Source: Mycosarcoma maydis
Taxonomy: Eukaryota; Basidiomycota; Ustilaginomycetes; Ustilaginales
Assembly (NCBI RefSeq): GCF_000328475.2
Contig: NC_026478.1
Coordinates: forward strand, 558,001 to 622,000
Direction: 5' to 3'
DNA length: 64,000 nt
The position numbers and the translations under genes were made by a program. Under the pieces are notes generated by a model. That model ran no database searches. It was not told where the DNA came from and saw nothing but the letters and a program-made list of their open reading frames with translations. Shown piece by piece: positions 31,044 to 42,346 of this stretch (the stretch's first letter is position 1; the number at the start of each line of letters is the position of its first letter).

Positions 31044-34000
31044 TTACTGTGCCGTCGCAGCAATGTTTTCTTTGCCCTTGAACTCGACCAACACGCGATG
31101 CATCCTGCTCAAGCTGCCATGCAGCTCGCCCAACTGCTTGACGCGCTCTGTGAGATCGGTATAGCTCAACGGTCTGTCGACGGCATCACTGCCATCTACT
31201 GCCATAGAAGACGACTTTGCTTGTGAGCTGAATCGCCAAGCCAAACCTTCCGGACTCTCACTCCTCCTCGAAGACGCAAGCACCATCGCATCGCTCGCTT
31301 CGGCACTGCGTCGTGCCACAGCATCTCCACCAGCCTCGCCAGCCTCGCCAGTCTTGCCAGCCTCGTCATCCGACGATCGCATCTCGCCTTCTTCCGGCGA
31401 CTCATCCGCATCAACTACTCGAGTGCGCCGTCTGCGCGCGTTGATTGATGTATTGATAGCCGTCTCTATCTCCACCTCCTGTTCTCCTGTAGTCACACAT
31501 CTGTGCGCAGAGAAAAGCAGACCTTGTTCCGCCGGTACTTGTGCACCCGCATCAGTGTCCAGACGTAACTCTTCTTCCTCTGTTGCCAGTTCCAGTTCGC
31601 GCTCGAGTCGTCGGCTTTCGATCTCGAGTCGCTGGCGGGATACGATATACTCGTCCTGCGTTTTAGTAAATCGTTGTGCTAGACGATGCCAGTCTGCTTT
31701 AGATCGAACGTCGAGCCATGGCTCAGACCAGTGGGTAGCGCCTGGACCAACGCCTTTGATCGGCCGCTCTGTCGACGCTGTTCGTATATTGGCAGAGGGA
31801 GACGCTAACGGTAAACCACAGGGTTGTCCTTGAACGTCGCTGCTCTCTCTACCTCCTTCGTCCCTGCCTCGACATGTGCTTCTTTCGTGTTCTTGCGCGT
31901 CATCGCGTCGTGAGCGTCCGTCCCGTTCTTGAGATCCCTGCGCTTCATACCTCGATTCGTCACAGGACCAATTCCTACGACGATCGTGATACTCTGTTTT
32001 GCGCCGCTCCGTCTCCCTATCCTCCGCAACTGTCGGCAACTGATTCGACGCAGAAGTGAAAGACAGCATTGATGCTGACACAGGAATACTGGCTCGAGGC
32101 GAGGTAGGTTCCACTCTCCGCAAGGATTCGTCTGGACTCGCTTCTCTCCGCCTTGCGTTCTCTTGTGCACAAGGGTTGCTTGTGCTGGAAGATGTCGAAG
32201 GCTGTATTTCGCGATGGCGTGCAAACGAATCTGAAGAGCTGAAATCGTCTGTACGCCGACGCTTGCGTGGTAGTGGGTCGGCTCGGTCGATCTGGGTTTG
32301 GCTTCCGTTGGCTTTCGTGGAAGACGACGAGGTGGTACTGGTTGAGACACGCTTGTCGGCCGGAGGCTGTTCGCGTTTAGATGCGGCTGCTTTTGCAGAG
32401 CGCTCCTGCTCGCAGGACTCGGGCTCTGATCTTTTCGAGGGTCGCGAAGATGCAGCCGCTTTCGAGCTCCTGGCTTCGCATGCAGAGGAGGGCTTGGCTT
32501 TCTTCATCGTGACAACCTGTACTGCCGCTTGAGCCGCTTGCTTGGTACTCACTTTTCGCTCATTGCTGTCTGCTTTGGTCTTGCTCTCCGATGTTTGAGA
32601 TCGTCTGTCGCCAGCAGCAGCGGTGGGCTCACTTGTCTTGTTCGATCCCATCGAGTCTTTTGCTGAACGCGTTTTAGGCGTCGACGAACTTCCACTTCGC
32701 GTCGGTTCATCAGCTCGGCGTGAAAGCAAGGCTCCTGACGATTTTTCGGCCGCTGTCAAAGGCTTCTCTCGAGCTAAGTTGGTCGCGGCAGTTGACGCGG
32801 CAGACGGTCTTCGATTCCGTTCCTGGCATGTCGATCTGGACCCGGCCTCTTCATTGGCTCTGTACGACGACGACGCTGGAGCAGCTCGACGCGAAGATGC
32901 AGAAGGACTAGTCTCCTCTGGATTAGTTTTCGATGGTGATCTTTGAAGCGAAGCCGCGAGTGGGTTGGAACCACTACTTTCTGATGTCGATACTTTGGCA
33001 GGTGTCGCGAGTTTAGAAGGGGGTGAAGCCTGCGTTGCTGATGGTGCTGTCCATCTCTCTGGTGTTGCGCGACGCTCAGAAGCGGCAAGGAGACGACTGC
33101 CCGCCTTTGTGGCTTTGGCGAGGCGTTGACGAGTTGTCAGCTTTGAAGGCTTCCTCGAGGCGGCTTCGGAACCAGCGATCGCGGGCGACGATTGCTGTGA
33201 CTTTTTCTCGGGCTGATCGTCATCGGAAGGAAGCTGACCGTCTTCCTCGAGTTCAACCGATTTGTAATTTGTTCGATTTAGGCTTGTACGTTGTGGCGAG
33301 TCGGTAATAGCTCTATCTGCGCGTCGAGCTTTTGTAGTTGCATCGTAGGAAGCGCCTGTCGGCTTCAAGTGTGCCGGTGCGGGGGAAGCTGCCTCAGAAC
33401 GTTCGCGACTGACATCTCGAGACAAAGCCGGAGAATGCAACAGATTGGGCTCGCGTCGGCCTGAAAGCCTATTCAAACTGCTAGGTCTCGACAACGGCGA
33501 AGCTATGACGGAAGGTGATCCGCTCGAAGCCCTCACACCAGCAAGCGCCTTATTGACGCCAGATCTCGATGATGAAGAAGCCGAGGTGTGGGGGGATGCT
33601 CCTTGCATCAAAGCTCTACGCCTTTCCTCTTTACGATGCTCCTCTTCCTCCTTCTGTTGCTTGAGGCGCTGGGCAACGGCTGATACATCCCGAGTAGGCT
33701 TCACGGAGAACTTGGTGGTGATGGTGTCGACACGATGTAAGGTTGACTCGTCTTCGGAAAGCTTGTAGAGTTCATGAGGTGCTGTAGATGTGACGCCTGT
33801 TTCGGTATTGGTTGTATTGGATGATCGTGAGCCGCTCGCTGGTAGAGGTGCGTGAAGAGGAAACTCAGAATCGCCAATGATCAAGAGAGGATCGGTTGGG
33901 TCGACATCTATTCGAATGCTCGCGTTGCCGACGTCAGCATTCGAATAGGCATTTGTGAGTTGCTGAAGTGCTTGCTCTGTGAGCCGAATCTGGAGGACCT

Positions 34001-34088
34001 TGGGTGGCGATCCAGAGTGTCTATTCGGTTCAGATCCTTGCTGGCTATGGAGGTCGACCCTATAGACCGAGTCAGACCTAAGCGACAT
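31044..34088 (-). CDS. ELL-like RNA polymerase II elongation factor
   Basis: Probable fungal ELL, a factor that suppresses Pol II pausing, acting in the nucleus. The 1014-residue protein has an N-terminal ELL-type region (about residues 1-160). It contains VLQIRLTEQALQQLTNA, a strand pair ending DPLLIIGDSEFPLHA, LYKLSEDESTLHRVDTITTKFSVKP, and a charged helix (AVAQRLKQQKEEEEHRKEE) matching the family's conserved linker. Roughly 600 residues of Ser/Arg/Ala-rich disorder follow. Near the C-terminus there is an occludin/ELL-like coiled region (ADWHRLAQRFTKTQDEYIV) and LTERVKQLGELHGSLSRMHRVLVEF at the very end. The frame extends to a GTG at 34145, and the ATG at 34088 is preferred. The assignment is by motif resemblance and is less certain than most here. 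Confidence 0.58.
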   Translation of the reverse strand: MSLRSDSVYRVDLHSQQGSEPNRHSGSPPKVLQIRLTEQALQQLTNAYSNADVGNASIRIDVDPTDPLLIIGDSEFPLHAPLPASGSRSSNTTNTETGVTSTAPHELYKLSEDESTLHRVDTITTKFSVKPTRDVSAVAQRLKQQKEEEEHRKEERRRALMQGASPHTSASSSSRSGVNKALAGVRASSGSPSVIASPLSRPSSLNRLSGRREPNLLHSPALSRDVSRERSEAASPAPAHLKPTGASYDATTKARRADRAITDSPQRTSLNRTNYKSVELEEDGQLPSDDDQPEKKSQQSSPAIAGSEAASRKPSKLTTRQRLAKATKAGSRLLAASERRATPERWTAPSATQASPPSKLATPAKVSTSESSGSNPLAASLQRSPSKTNPEETSPSASSRRAAPASSSYRANEEAGSRSTCQERNRRPSAASTAATNLAREKPLTAAEKSSGALLSRRADEPTRSGSSSTPKTRSAKDSMGSNKTSEPTAAAGDRRSQTSESKTKADSNERKVSTKQAAQAAVQVVTMKKAKPSSACEARSSKAAASSRPSKRSEPESCEQERSAKAAASKREQPPADKRVSTSTTSSSSTKANGSQTQIDRADPLPRKRRRTDDFSSSDSFARHREIQPSTSSSTSNPCAQENARRREASPDESLRRVEPTSPRASIPVSASMLSFTSASNQLPTVAEDRETERRKTEYHDRRRNWSCDESRYEAQGSQERDGRSRRDDAQEHERSTCRGRDEGGRESSDVQGQPCGLPLASPSANIRTASTERPIKGVGPGATHWSEPWLDVRSKADWHRLAQRFTKTQDEYIVSRQRLEIESRRLERELELATEEEELRLDTDAGAQVPAEQGLLFSAHRCVTTGEQEVEIETAINTSINARRRRTRVVDADESPEEGEMRSSDDEAGKTGEAGEAGGDAVARRSAEASDAMVLASSRRSESPEGLAWRFSSQAKSSSMAVDGSDAVDRPLSYTDLTERVKQLGELHGSLSRMHRVLVEFKGKENIAATAQ

Positions 34089-34846
34089 CGTGAAGGGCGG
34101 ACGACCCTTAAACTTGTCGACGAGCCCCGTCGGCCAACGTTTCACTGCGGCTCTGCGAAGCCATCAAACGCCTGTTCTTCCTTGCTTCCTTGCTTGCTTG
34201 CTGATCCGCTGTCGATAGGAAGAGCGAAGCTGAAACAGAAATGTGATGGTGGGTTTAGCAAGTCTATCTGAAAGACGGTCAAGGTGTCAGAAAGCAAGCA
34301 CAGCTAACAGGGTCCAGTGTCTGAGCGTGGACCATGCCGCTCCATGAATCAGCTGCTCGTGGCTCCCGGTCTAAGGCACCGTCACGAGTCGTGAGTGTGG
34401 TCCGTGACATTCGTGATTCACGATTCTTGGTTCATGATTCGAGATATTCGTGATTTTGGAATCGGCAGTCGGTTGTGGGATCGAAATGAGAAAACAACAA
34501 CAAAGCCCGATCGCGGATTCAAACAAATCAAGGCCAGATCATGGATTGGATCCTCGTGACACTCTATTTAAACAACAAAAAGGACAAAATCGGGGAATCG
34601 AAGACTGAGAAAGGGAGATCTCGCCAAATCCTGACTTGATCCATGCCGACACCACAGATGCGGTTTCCATCACATCCAACAGCGCGTCCCTGGCGCAGCA
34701 TTTGGACCGTCGACGTAAACTGACGCAAAGTCCGACACCGCCGCGCTTCCACCTCGGCTGCTTTCCGTCGAGATTGGCGGAACGACCGAAGAGACGCACA
34801 ACTGCGAGCTGTTTCAAGCATCTGCTGTGGTGGCGTCGTGATCATC
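34089..34846. promoter_or_regulatory. Divergent promoter ELL-like / SGF29
   Basis: A 758-bp region shared by two Pol II-related genes. Contains a dispersed repeat at 34409-34441. No defined transcription-factor site was recognised. Confidence 0.45.
34409..34441. repeat. Heptamer-type dispersed repeat copy
   Basis: Begins with the same GTGACATTCGTGATTCACG context seen at 4044-4062, then decays (TTGGTTCATGATTC). Confidence 0.75.
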
Positions 34847-35901
34847 ATGGCGTTGAGGCGCGGCAAGGATCGCGTCTCGGTCACAGGCTCTGAAGGTAAG
34901 CATAACACTCACGTTGGGCATGGGTCCGACTCAGATCGGTATCAGACCTTCTCACGATAACATTGCGCCAACTCGCCCCGATCACGATTATCACAGAACT
35001 TCAGCTATGGTATGCGGTACGACAGAACCTGCGCACGCTCGAAAAGATCCGCATCGCTTCCGTCGACAAGGCAGCAACGGCCGAAAGTCTGCGAACCGAC
35101 ATCGTCTCTCTGCTTGAAAAGGGAGAAAAGGGCGACGAATACCGTACCAAAAGACGCAAGCTCGACGATGCATGCCACGATCTCACCAGTCGAACCAAGG
35201 ACGAACTTGCTGCTATCGAGTCGGCGCAGGAAAGGCTCGGTATTCTAGTAGCGCTCCGCAGCTCAGCCGATGGCGGTGGATCACGCAGCTCTACTCCACG
35301 CAAAGATCTCGCATCAAAAGTCAAGTCTGGCAACGCCAGCACACCTACACCATCAGGCAGACGATCCAACGTTCCCCTTGGCCCTTCGAGCCTTGGCTCT
35401 TCTTCTGGCTCAGGTTCTGCAACAAACAGAGGGAGACGAGAGACGCTCTCCGCTCAACATCCGCTCAGTCAGGGTCGCAAAGTTGCTGTGCTTCCCAGCA
35501 AGACCAACGAAGAATCCGACTGGCTCAAAGCATCCGTGCTCTCTTTTGCCAAATCGGCCAACGAATACACTGTACAAGACGATGACGAACCAGGTCCTGA
35601 AGGCACGTATAAAGTGGGCATGGACAACATCATCCCGCTGCCCATCAGCTTGCAGACCATGCCCGCGTCAGATTATCCGCCAGGATCGCGTGTGCTCGGA
35701 ATGTACCCCGACACGAGTTGCTTCTACGGCGCTACCGTCAAATCGGGCGGTCCAGGCCTGACAAGGAATGCCAACCTCGCAAAGCTCATCAAGAAGGAGG
35801 CCGAACTGCTCGAAGCCAAGTACAACCTCGAGTTTGATGATGACAATGGCGAAATTCGGCAGGTACCCGCTTGGCTCGTCGTTCAAAGTGCCGGTATGTA
35901 A
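34847..35901 (+). CDS. SGF29: SAGA-associated factor 29 (SGF29), two exons
   Basis: H3K4me-reading subunit of the SAGA histone acetyltransferase complex. Exon 1 (34847-34895, 16 codons plus one base, MALRRGKDRVSVTGSE) joins 34997-35901 across a 101-nt intron with GTAAGC donor and TCACAG acceptor, giving 317 residues. The junction restores EELQLWYAVRQNLRTLEKIR, the N-terminal helix. A Ser-rich linker (about 115-170) leads to the tandem Tudor domain (about 177-315): VAVLPSKT, WLKASVLSF, YTVQDDDEP, NIIPLP, FPPGSRVLGMYPDTSCFYGATV-type residues and the closing FDDDNGEIRQVPAWLVV. Without splicing, the frame would start only from a TTG. Confidence 0.87.
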
Positions 35902-36149
35902 TGACCAGCCTGGCTGCTTACAACTTTACTAGTTTTCACCCTTTTCTGTACCTTGTATCACCGCTGTAATAATACGATCTTGCCCTGAAAACTCGCGCTG
36001 CCTGTATAATCACAAAGTGCACAAGCGCGCCTGTTTTTCGCATACGCACGCCTCACACAAGACGGCTGTTCTTGATTGACACCCTTCTGCAATACAAGAA
36101 GAAAACGGTGGGTGAACAGAAAAATCCAGGCTGAACACAATCACGAATG

Positions 36150-39100
36150 CTAAACATCGTCGGAAGCCACCTGCTGATAACCCTCGGTCTGAGCGGGTCT
36201 CCTCGACGACCCTCTCCCCAAGCTGAGACGAGACTTGGACAGAATCGACTCGAACTTGCCCAACACCTGATAGCCCACATCTTTTAGATTTGCCACGACT
36301 CGATCAAGCGCTCCTGCATCGGAACGAGCGAGCATCTCTTGCAACTGGATCGAATCTGGCGTCTCGACTTCTGTAGGCAGAGTGAGTTCGGCTGGACGCT
36401 TGTACCATTTCAACGTCAACGAGCTGGCCACAACACTGACGCTGGAAAATGCCATGGCTGCTCCTGCCATCATCGGATGCAAGCTCAACCCCCAGGGCAG
36501 GAAGATGCCCATCGCAAGAGGAATTCCGATCATGTTGTAGACGGTAGCCCAGATAAAGTTGAGCTTGATTTGTCGGAAGATGCGGCGCGATAGGTGGATC
36601 GATGCGGCTACGTCGAGCAAGCTGGATCGCATGAGTACGATCGAGGCTGCTTCGATCGCCACGTCTGATCCCGTGCCTAGTGCAATCCCGAGATCAGCAG
36701 ATGCCAGCGCAGGAGAATCATTGATACCGTCACCGACCATAGCGATCCCGCCAGATTTGGATCGACCGTTGGCTCGGAAGGGCGAGAACGTTTCACCACT
36801 TTCAAGATCCGCAACTCTCGATTCTCTTCGAAGCTGCAAGATGATCTCCTGCTTGTCGATCGGGCTCATCTCGGCATAGACGTCATTCTGCTCGTCCATA
36901 CCTAGCTCGCGGGCCAGAGCACGTGCTGTAGCATATGCATCGCCGGTCACCATGCTGCACTGGATGCCCATGCGCCGAAGTGCGCCAAGCGTCTGCTTGG
37001 CCTCTGGTTTCAACCTGTCACTTAAGCTAAGAACGGCCGCAAGGGTGCCATCGACGCTTGCTAGCACCGCTGTTCGCCCCTGTGACTGTTGCTGGGAAAG
37101 CACCTCGGTTGCTTGGCTCCCGAATTCGGTGTGGTCGAGAGCGTGCTTTTCATCCGACAAGATGAATTCGGGAGTTCCGATTCGCACCTCGTGCAACGTC
37201 ATGGTCTCCTCCAGCTGTACCCGACAGACAACGCCTTTACCCGTGAAACTTTGGAACGCTTCGATGCTGGTACCTGACATCACGATGTCTGCTTGCTCGT
37301 CGACAGCTGTGATGCCGGTCTCGAGTTGACTTGCCGCCCACGAGGCGATGGCGCGTGCAAGCGGATGCTCGGAACGCGTTTCAGCAGCACCGATGATGCG
37401 AATCACTTGACGACGCGAAAGACCGCCAACGGCGATGTTGTCGAGACCACCTTCCTCTCCATTGGGCCATATCACCTGGCTTAAGGTGAGCTTTCCAACC
37501 GTAAGCGTGCCTGTCTTGTCAAAGAGCATGCGACGGATGGTGGTTGAAGCTTCGAGCGGTCCTCCGCCTTTGATAAGAATGCCGTTCTGCGCCCCCACGC
37601 CAGTACCGACCATGACTGCTGTCGGTGTCGAGAGACCCAACGCGCACGGACATGCAACAACGATGACGCTGATGCAGAGCTTGAGACAGACCATGAACTT
37701 GGTCACGCCTTGCTGGTTGAAGATGGATGGGAGCATGTGGCCCGAAAGCAGATGTGCAATCACCATCCATGCAACAAACGTGAGTGCTCCAAGGCCCACC
37801 ACTGTCGGTACAAAGTAGCCTGCGACTCGATCCGCAAATGCTTGGATGGGTGCTTTGGATGTCTGCGCCTCGTCAACGAGCTTGACGATCTGAGCCAGAC
37901 TCGTATCTTTTCCGGCGCGCTGGACTAAAAAGTCAAAGGTTCCTGTGCCGTTGACCGTACCACCAATGACGCTGCTGCCTCTCAGCTTGTGGATAGGAAC
38001 AGCTTCGCCAGTGACCATAGACTCGTCCACAGTCGACTCGCCACGCACAATGACACCGTCGGCGACAATCCTCTCTCCTGGCACCACTTTGACGTAGTCG
38101 CCACGTTGGACAAGTTCCGATGCCACCTTCTTCTCAATCTTGCCCTCGGCGCCATCTGTATAGATGGTAGCCGAGGTAGGCGTGAGGCCGATGAGGCGTG
38201 AGAGAGCCTCGCTTGTTTTTCCTTTGGCTGTGTTTTCCAGAAATCGGCCGAACGAGACGAAGGTGAAGAGCATCGTGGTCGTGTCGAAGAATGTGGCCGG
38301 TTTTGTGCACTGGCCTGGTACCATCATGTCGATCATACCCGAACTACGCGCGACGATTGAGGCCGCCTCCTTGGTCGCAGTTGCAAGTTCATCAACACAG
38401 AACAGTCTTGCGATCATGGAAAAGACGCTGAACGTCCACGAAGCGGTAGTACCGATGACGATGAGGACGTCCATGGTTGCGCTGCCATGCTTGATTGCTT
38501 TCCATGAAGTGCGGTAGAAGCGCAGGCCGATGCCAAATTGTACGGGAATCGTGAGTGCCAAGCATATGAGGTCTTGGAGATAGAAGCCCGAAATCGGCTG
38601 CCACCATAGGATGGCGTGTGTGACTGAAAATTTGGGCAGCACCATGGAAAGGAAAAAGACAGGCAGGCCCATCGAAAGCGAGAAGAGGAAAGCCGAGCGC
38701 CATTCTGCAATCTCCTTGATCCTTCCGAGCGATGCCAGCTGTGTTGAGTTGCGATCGTCACTTACGACCGCATCGAAGCCGAGGTCTTCGATGTGTTCGA
38801 TCAGATCACGAATACCAAGTTTACTAGGGTCGTAGACGATCGCCGCTTTCTCGGTTGACAGTGATACCGATATTGACCTTATCCCGTCGATTTTGGCTGT
38901 TTCGCGTTCGATGGTGGAAGAGCAAGACGCACATGTCATACCGTAGACACTGAGTTGTACCGTATCAAGCCGCGGTACGGGGTCGGAGGAAGCCTCCTTG
39001 GAAGCGAAACCGGCATCTGGTCGCTCTGTGCGGAGGACCTCGAGGAAGGTCGCATCGAAGCCGGTGTCCTCGATCTCCTCAGCCACCTTGTCGAGCGACC

Positions 39101-39320
39101 ATATGGAATCGTCAAAGGTGATAGTTGCTTTCTCGGCCAACAGAGCGACAGAGATGGACTCGATGCCCGGCTGCGAACGTATCATTCTTTCAATGGTTTC
39201 GACGCACGCACCGCATGTCATTCCTCCGATCTGAAATGTCGCTGTTACTTTTGCACCCATGGGTGGCGAAGTTGAGCCGGAAGCCTGAGGTTCCTCGAGG
39301 AGTGGGGCTGTTGGCGACAT
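36150..39320 (-). CDS. CCC2: Copper-transporting P1B-type ATPase (Ccc2 / ATP7 type)
   Basis: Pumps Cu(I) from the cytosol into the secretory pathway, supplying multicopper oxidases such as those of high-affinity iron uptake. The 1056-residue protein has two N-terminal metal-binding HMA domains with MTCGAC (34-39) and MTCASC (128-133). Eight helices follow, including the CPC metal site in VACPCALGLSTPTAV (Cys557-Pro-Cys559). It has the TGEAVP actuator loop, the phosphorylated Asp601 in DKTGTLT, the SEHPLA nucleotide-binding motif, and GDGINDSPAL. A hydrophilic tail with SKSRLSLGRGSSRR ends the protein. Two HMA domains match yeast Ccc2. The start is a real ATG and there is no intron. It converges on SGF29. 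Confidence 0.95.
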   Translation of the reverse strand: MSPTAPLLEEPQASGSTSPPMGAKVTATFQIGGMTCGACVETIERMIRSQPGIESISVALLAEKATITFDDSIWSLDKVAEEIEDTGFDATFLEVLRTERPDAGFASKEASSDPVPRLDTVQLSVYGMTCASCSSTIERETAKIDGIRSISVSLSTEKAAIVYDPSKLGIRDLIEHIEDLGFDAVVSDDRNSTQLASLGRIKEIAEWRSAFLFSLSMGLPVFFLSMVLPKFSVTHAILWWQPISGFYLQDLICLALTIPVQFGIGLRFYRTSWKAIKHGSATMDVLIVIGTTASWTFSVFSMIARLFCVDELATATKEAASIVARSSGMIDMMVPGQCTKPATFFDTTTMLFTFVSFGRFLENTAKGKTSEALSRLIGLTPTSATIYTDGAEGKIEKKVASELVQRGDYVKVVPGERIVADGVIVRGESTVDESMVTGEAVPIHKLRGSSVIGGTVNGTGTFDFLVQRAGKDTSLAQIVKLVDEAQTSKAPIQAFADRVAGYFVPTVVGLGALTFVAWMVIAHLLSGHMLPSIFNQQGVTKFMVCLKLCISVIVVACPCALGLSTPTAVMVGTGVGAQNGILIKGGGPLEASTTIRRMLFDKTGTLTVGKLTLSQVIWPNGEEGGLDNIAVGGLSRRQVIRIIGAAETRSEHPLARAIASWAASQLETGITAVDEQADIVMSGTSIEAFQSFTGKGVVCRVQLEETMTLHEVRIGTPEFILSDEKHALDHTEFGSQATEVLSQQQSQGRTAVLASVDGTLAAVLSLSDRLKPEAKQTLGALRRMGIQCSMVTGDAYATARALARELGMDEQNDVYAEMSPIDKQEIILQLRRESRVADLESGETFSPFRANGRSKSGGIAMVGDGINDSPALASADLGIALGTGSDVAIEAASIVLMRSSLLDVAASIHLSRRIFRQIKLNFIWATVYNMIGIPLAMGIFLPWGLSLHPMMAGAAMAFSSVSVVASSLTLKWYKRPAELTLPTEVETPDSIQLQEMLARSDAGALDRVVANLKDVGYQVLGKFESILSKSRLSLGRGSSRRPAQTEGYQQVASDDV

Positions 39321-42300
39321 TTTTTTTGATGAAAGTACAGGTCGTGAATGCGAAGCTTGCGAGAAGTGGTGGCGGCAACTAGAATGCGCAGCTGAGCTGA
39401 GCGCCTGTAATGTGATTTCAAAGGGAGCGAGATCAGAAGCGGTATTGCGACGGGAACAGGGCGAATTCCATTCCGAAGTCGGTCTCGATGGAATGCTGTT
39501 ACTATGCTGCTGTAGGAGCTGTCAGCGCCTTTCCGTCGGCTGATCCGAGTGTCGCTCGATCACGTCGGTCGAGCGGTCCGGACGTGCTACCTGTATTTCG
39601 AAGAACACCAGCGCCGTTCTGTTGGGCCGAGACTATATGCTGTATGCTCGCTTGAGATGCTGATGATGTGAATGCAACCGAGGAGCAGTATTGTAACACT
39701 CGGGACGGTGCAGGTTGAAAGTGAGATTCTCGTGACTTGGTCTCTACCTCGAATGATGCCGGTGCTCGCACATACTGTATCTGATAGTAAACTTTAGTCA
39801 CTGTGAGTGTCTCTGATATGTATATTTACTCGGCTCTAATCTCCGAGAAAGCCCTTCTTGACCAAGTCACGAGTTCGAAGAAACCTTGCCGAAAATACCG
39901 CCAATCGTGAATCACGAATGCAGCCACAAGCACACGGCCACAGGCACACGCCAGCTGATGGTCTCTGTTAGGCTCCGGAACACGAATCGTGAATGTGGTG
40001 TGAAAATACACGCATACGACGCGACAAGCCACGAGCCACGCATAGGAGATATATATTTAAAATCGAAATGTTGTTACTCCCAACGACGTAACACCTCAAA
40101 CTCTCCCACATACCACAACATCTGTGATTCACCAAATCGTTAGTGACATGAATCTTCGGCGAGCTAATTCGAGAAGATTAGTGCGGGTCACGATCAAATT
40201 GTTTGGTGCGGTTGTAGAGAGCATCTCCGCTTGTGGAGGCGGGAAGTTTCGCCCAGGCGTGGGAAATTTTTGTCTCGGCGTCCTGAACATAACAAAATTT
40301 GAAGGTCGTCTGTTTCTCATCTCAGATCACCAGAGTCACACGTGTAGGAAGCCGTGCGTCGGCTTACCTCGCCTTCTGCCAAATTACAGTAAAAGCCCAT
40401 GTGCGGGTCGTGGCCCAATCACAGATCTCGCCGTGTTAAGCGCACTGCTGTTCAGCTTAGCTTGGTCGGGAGACTCGTTGGCATGGGCTCCCAATCACTT
40501 GTTCTGCACCAGAATTGCCAAGCGATTTTGCACAGAGTTTAGAAAGCAGACACGCGCGGCAGAAGGTTCGCCGCTGTAACGGCACTTTAGGGTGCGAAAC
40601 ATACAGTTCATTTTAAAGAGCGACGTTGGAAATCTAGGAACAGCGCCCGCCCGTACCTGCGGGCCCGTCTGGCTTCGAATCTTTGTTCTGTGCTTCTTCA
40701 ACGAGGGTTTGGGCAAGAATGCTATGGCATGGTCCCGGTCAAGTTACCGTCTATGGAACTATGCCGTTGCCACGTGGTTATCCGGACAACAGACAACGAA
40801 TGAAAGCCAGAGAGAGGCAGACACGAAACGTTTCGTAAAGATCGAACTTGGATCAGTCTCGAACATGCAACGATCACGAATCGTGAATCTCGACAGTCAC
40901 GAGGGTTCACGGTTTTGCGCGATATCTGTTATATTTCTTCTAGGTAAGAATCACTGAAGCTCCACCTTGACTGCCGACTGCTCGCAACGGATATCGATCT
41001 CGTGCGAACAACAAAATCCGAAGAAAAATTCTCAAAGAGATCCTCCACATTCCATGTTGCGTGCTTCGTGCTTCGTGCTCGTGGCTCTCACGCCAAGACT
41101 GTTAGACTGCATGTCGCACCCTTCCCAGTCTGGGCATTGGGTTTCCGACATGACCCCGAAGCGCGACCGAATCCTGTGTCAAGACGCTTGACAACGGTTT
41201 CGTTTGCACCGAAACCAGGAAGAGCTTCAGGTAAAAGTTATGAGCAAGACGTTTCTGGCATCATCTGGTCGCCATCGGCAACATGGTAACGCGGTGCTGA
41301 AGCCAAAAGAAAGGCATGCGCTGCATGAAAACAAAGTAAACCCGACGGTTGAATTTGCCGCGTGTCTCCCTTCGATCGGAAGTCACTCAAGACGAAGCGG
41401 AAAGCATGCCGAGGAGGGTTGCAGCGTACGAAAGCAGCCGCGGCAACTCGGCCCGCAAAGCCGAGGGACAATGGGAAGATACTGTGTACATATTTGGGGT
41501 TGTGAGGCGGCAGCAGAAAAAGGTATGCATGGTGATTCTGCCGCATCTGTTGTCTAGGGTATCAATCGTGAATCAAAAGAACGGCAAAACAAGAAGAAGA
41601 AGAAGGAGAAGAAGAAAAAAAAAAGTTTAGGCAACCAATCTTGGACACGATGACGCTGCCCTGTTGCTGACCTTAGGCTAAGCGTCATAGTATTCACGAA
41701 ACAATTTTTGGTCCATGCACGAGCTTGGATCAAGGTACGTCCGACCTAGCTCCGGGACTTGTTGCTTGGCCTGCGTATCCCCGGCGATCTTCCCACGGCT
41801 TTCTTATTCAATCAAGTCGTGAGTGACTCGTATCTCTTGACGCGAATTTCAGGTCGTCTCATGCCGCAGACCACTCTTATGCCGGCTTCTGTTCCAGTCT
41901 GCACTGTGTGCGGCTATTCATGCGATCTCGATACTGATCTTGCGGGTCACACACCATGTGGCTAAATTGCCAAACCCCAGTATGCGAAAAGCTACTTAAA
42001 CACCTCTGCCTCGTGCTGGATGTTTGTCCAGGCATCCTCATCCTATCACCTTGGTGTTTGTATTCGCCCCAACATCCGCTTCCTGCATCTTTTCGATCTC
42101 GAGCTCTTGACCGACCTGGATTCCGCTGTCATTCACTAGCTTCGAACACGTTTGGTCTTCGTCTTTGGCCATATTGTCCCTCCTGCAGCAACTGTCATTC
42201 ACCTGCTATGAATCTGCGTCTCACAAGAGTCTCTTCGCCATCAAGAAAATACAGACGACAGATCACACATAGATCAAATCTTATCATTTCGCATCAATTT

Positions 42301-42346
42301 CTACTTGACCTGATTTCAAACACGTCTCCATCATAAGCTCGCCAGC
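39321..42346. other. 3.0-kb gene-poor region
   Basis: Between CCC2 and the first serine-rich gene. It has scattered weak heptamer-type repeats (for example 39903-39920 and 40873-40886), an A/G-rich run near 41595-41627, and a GCCCGC/GCGGGC hairpin near 40647-40668. Short frames on both strands lack protein character. No tRNA or other RNA gene could be supported. Confidence 0.4.
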
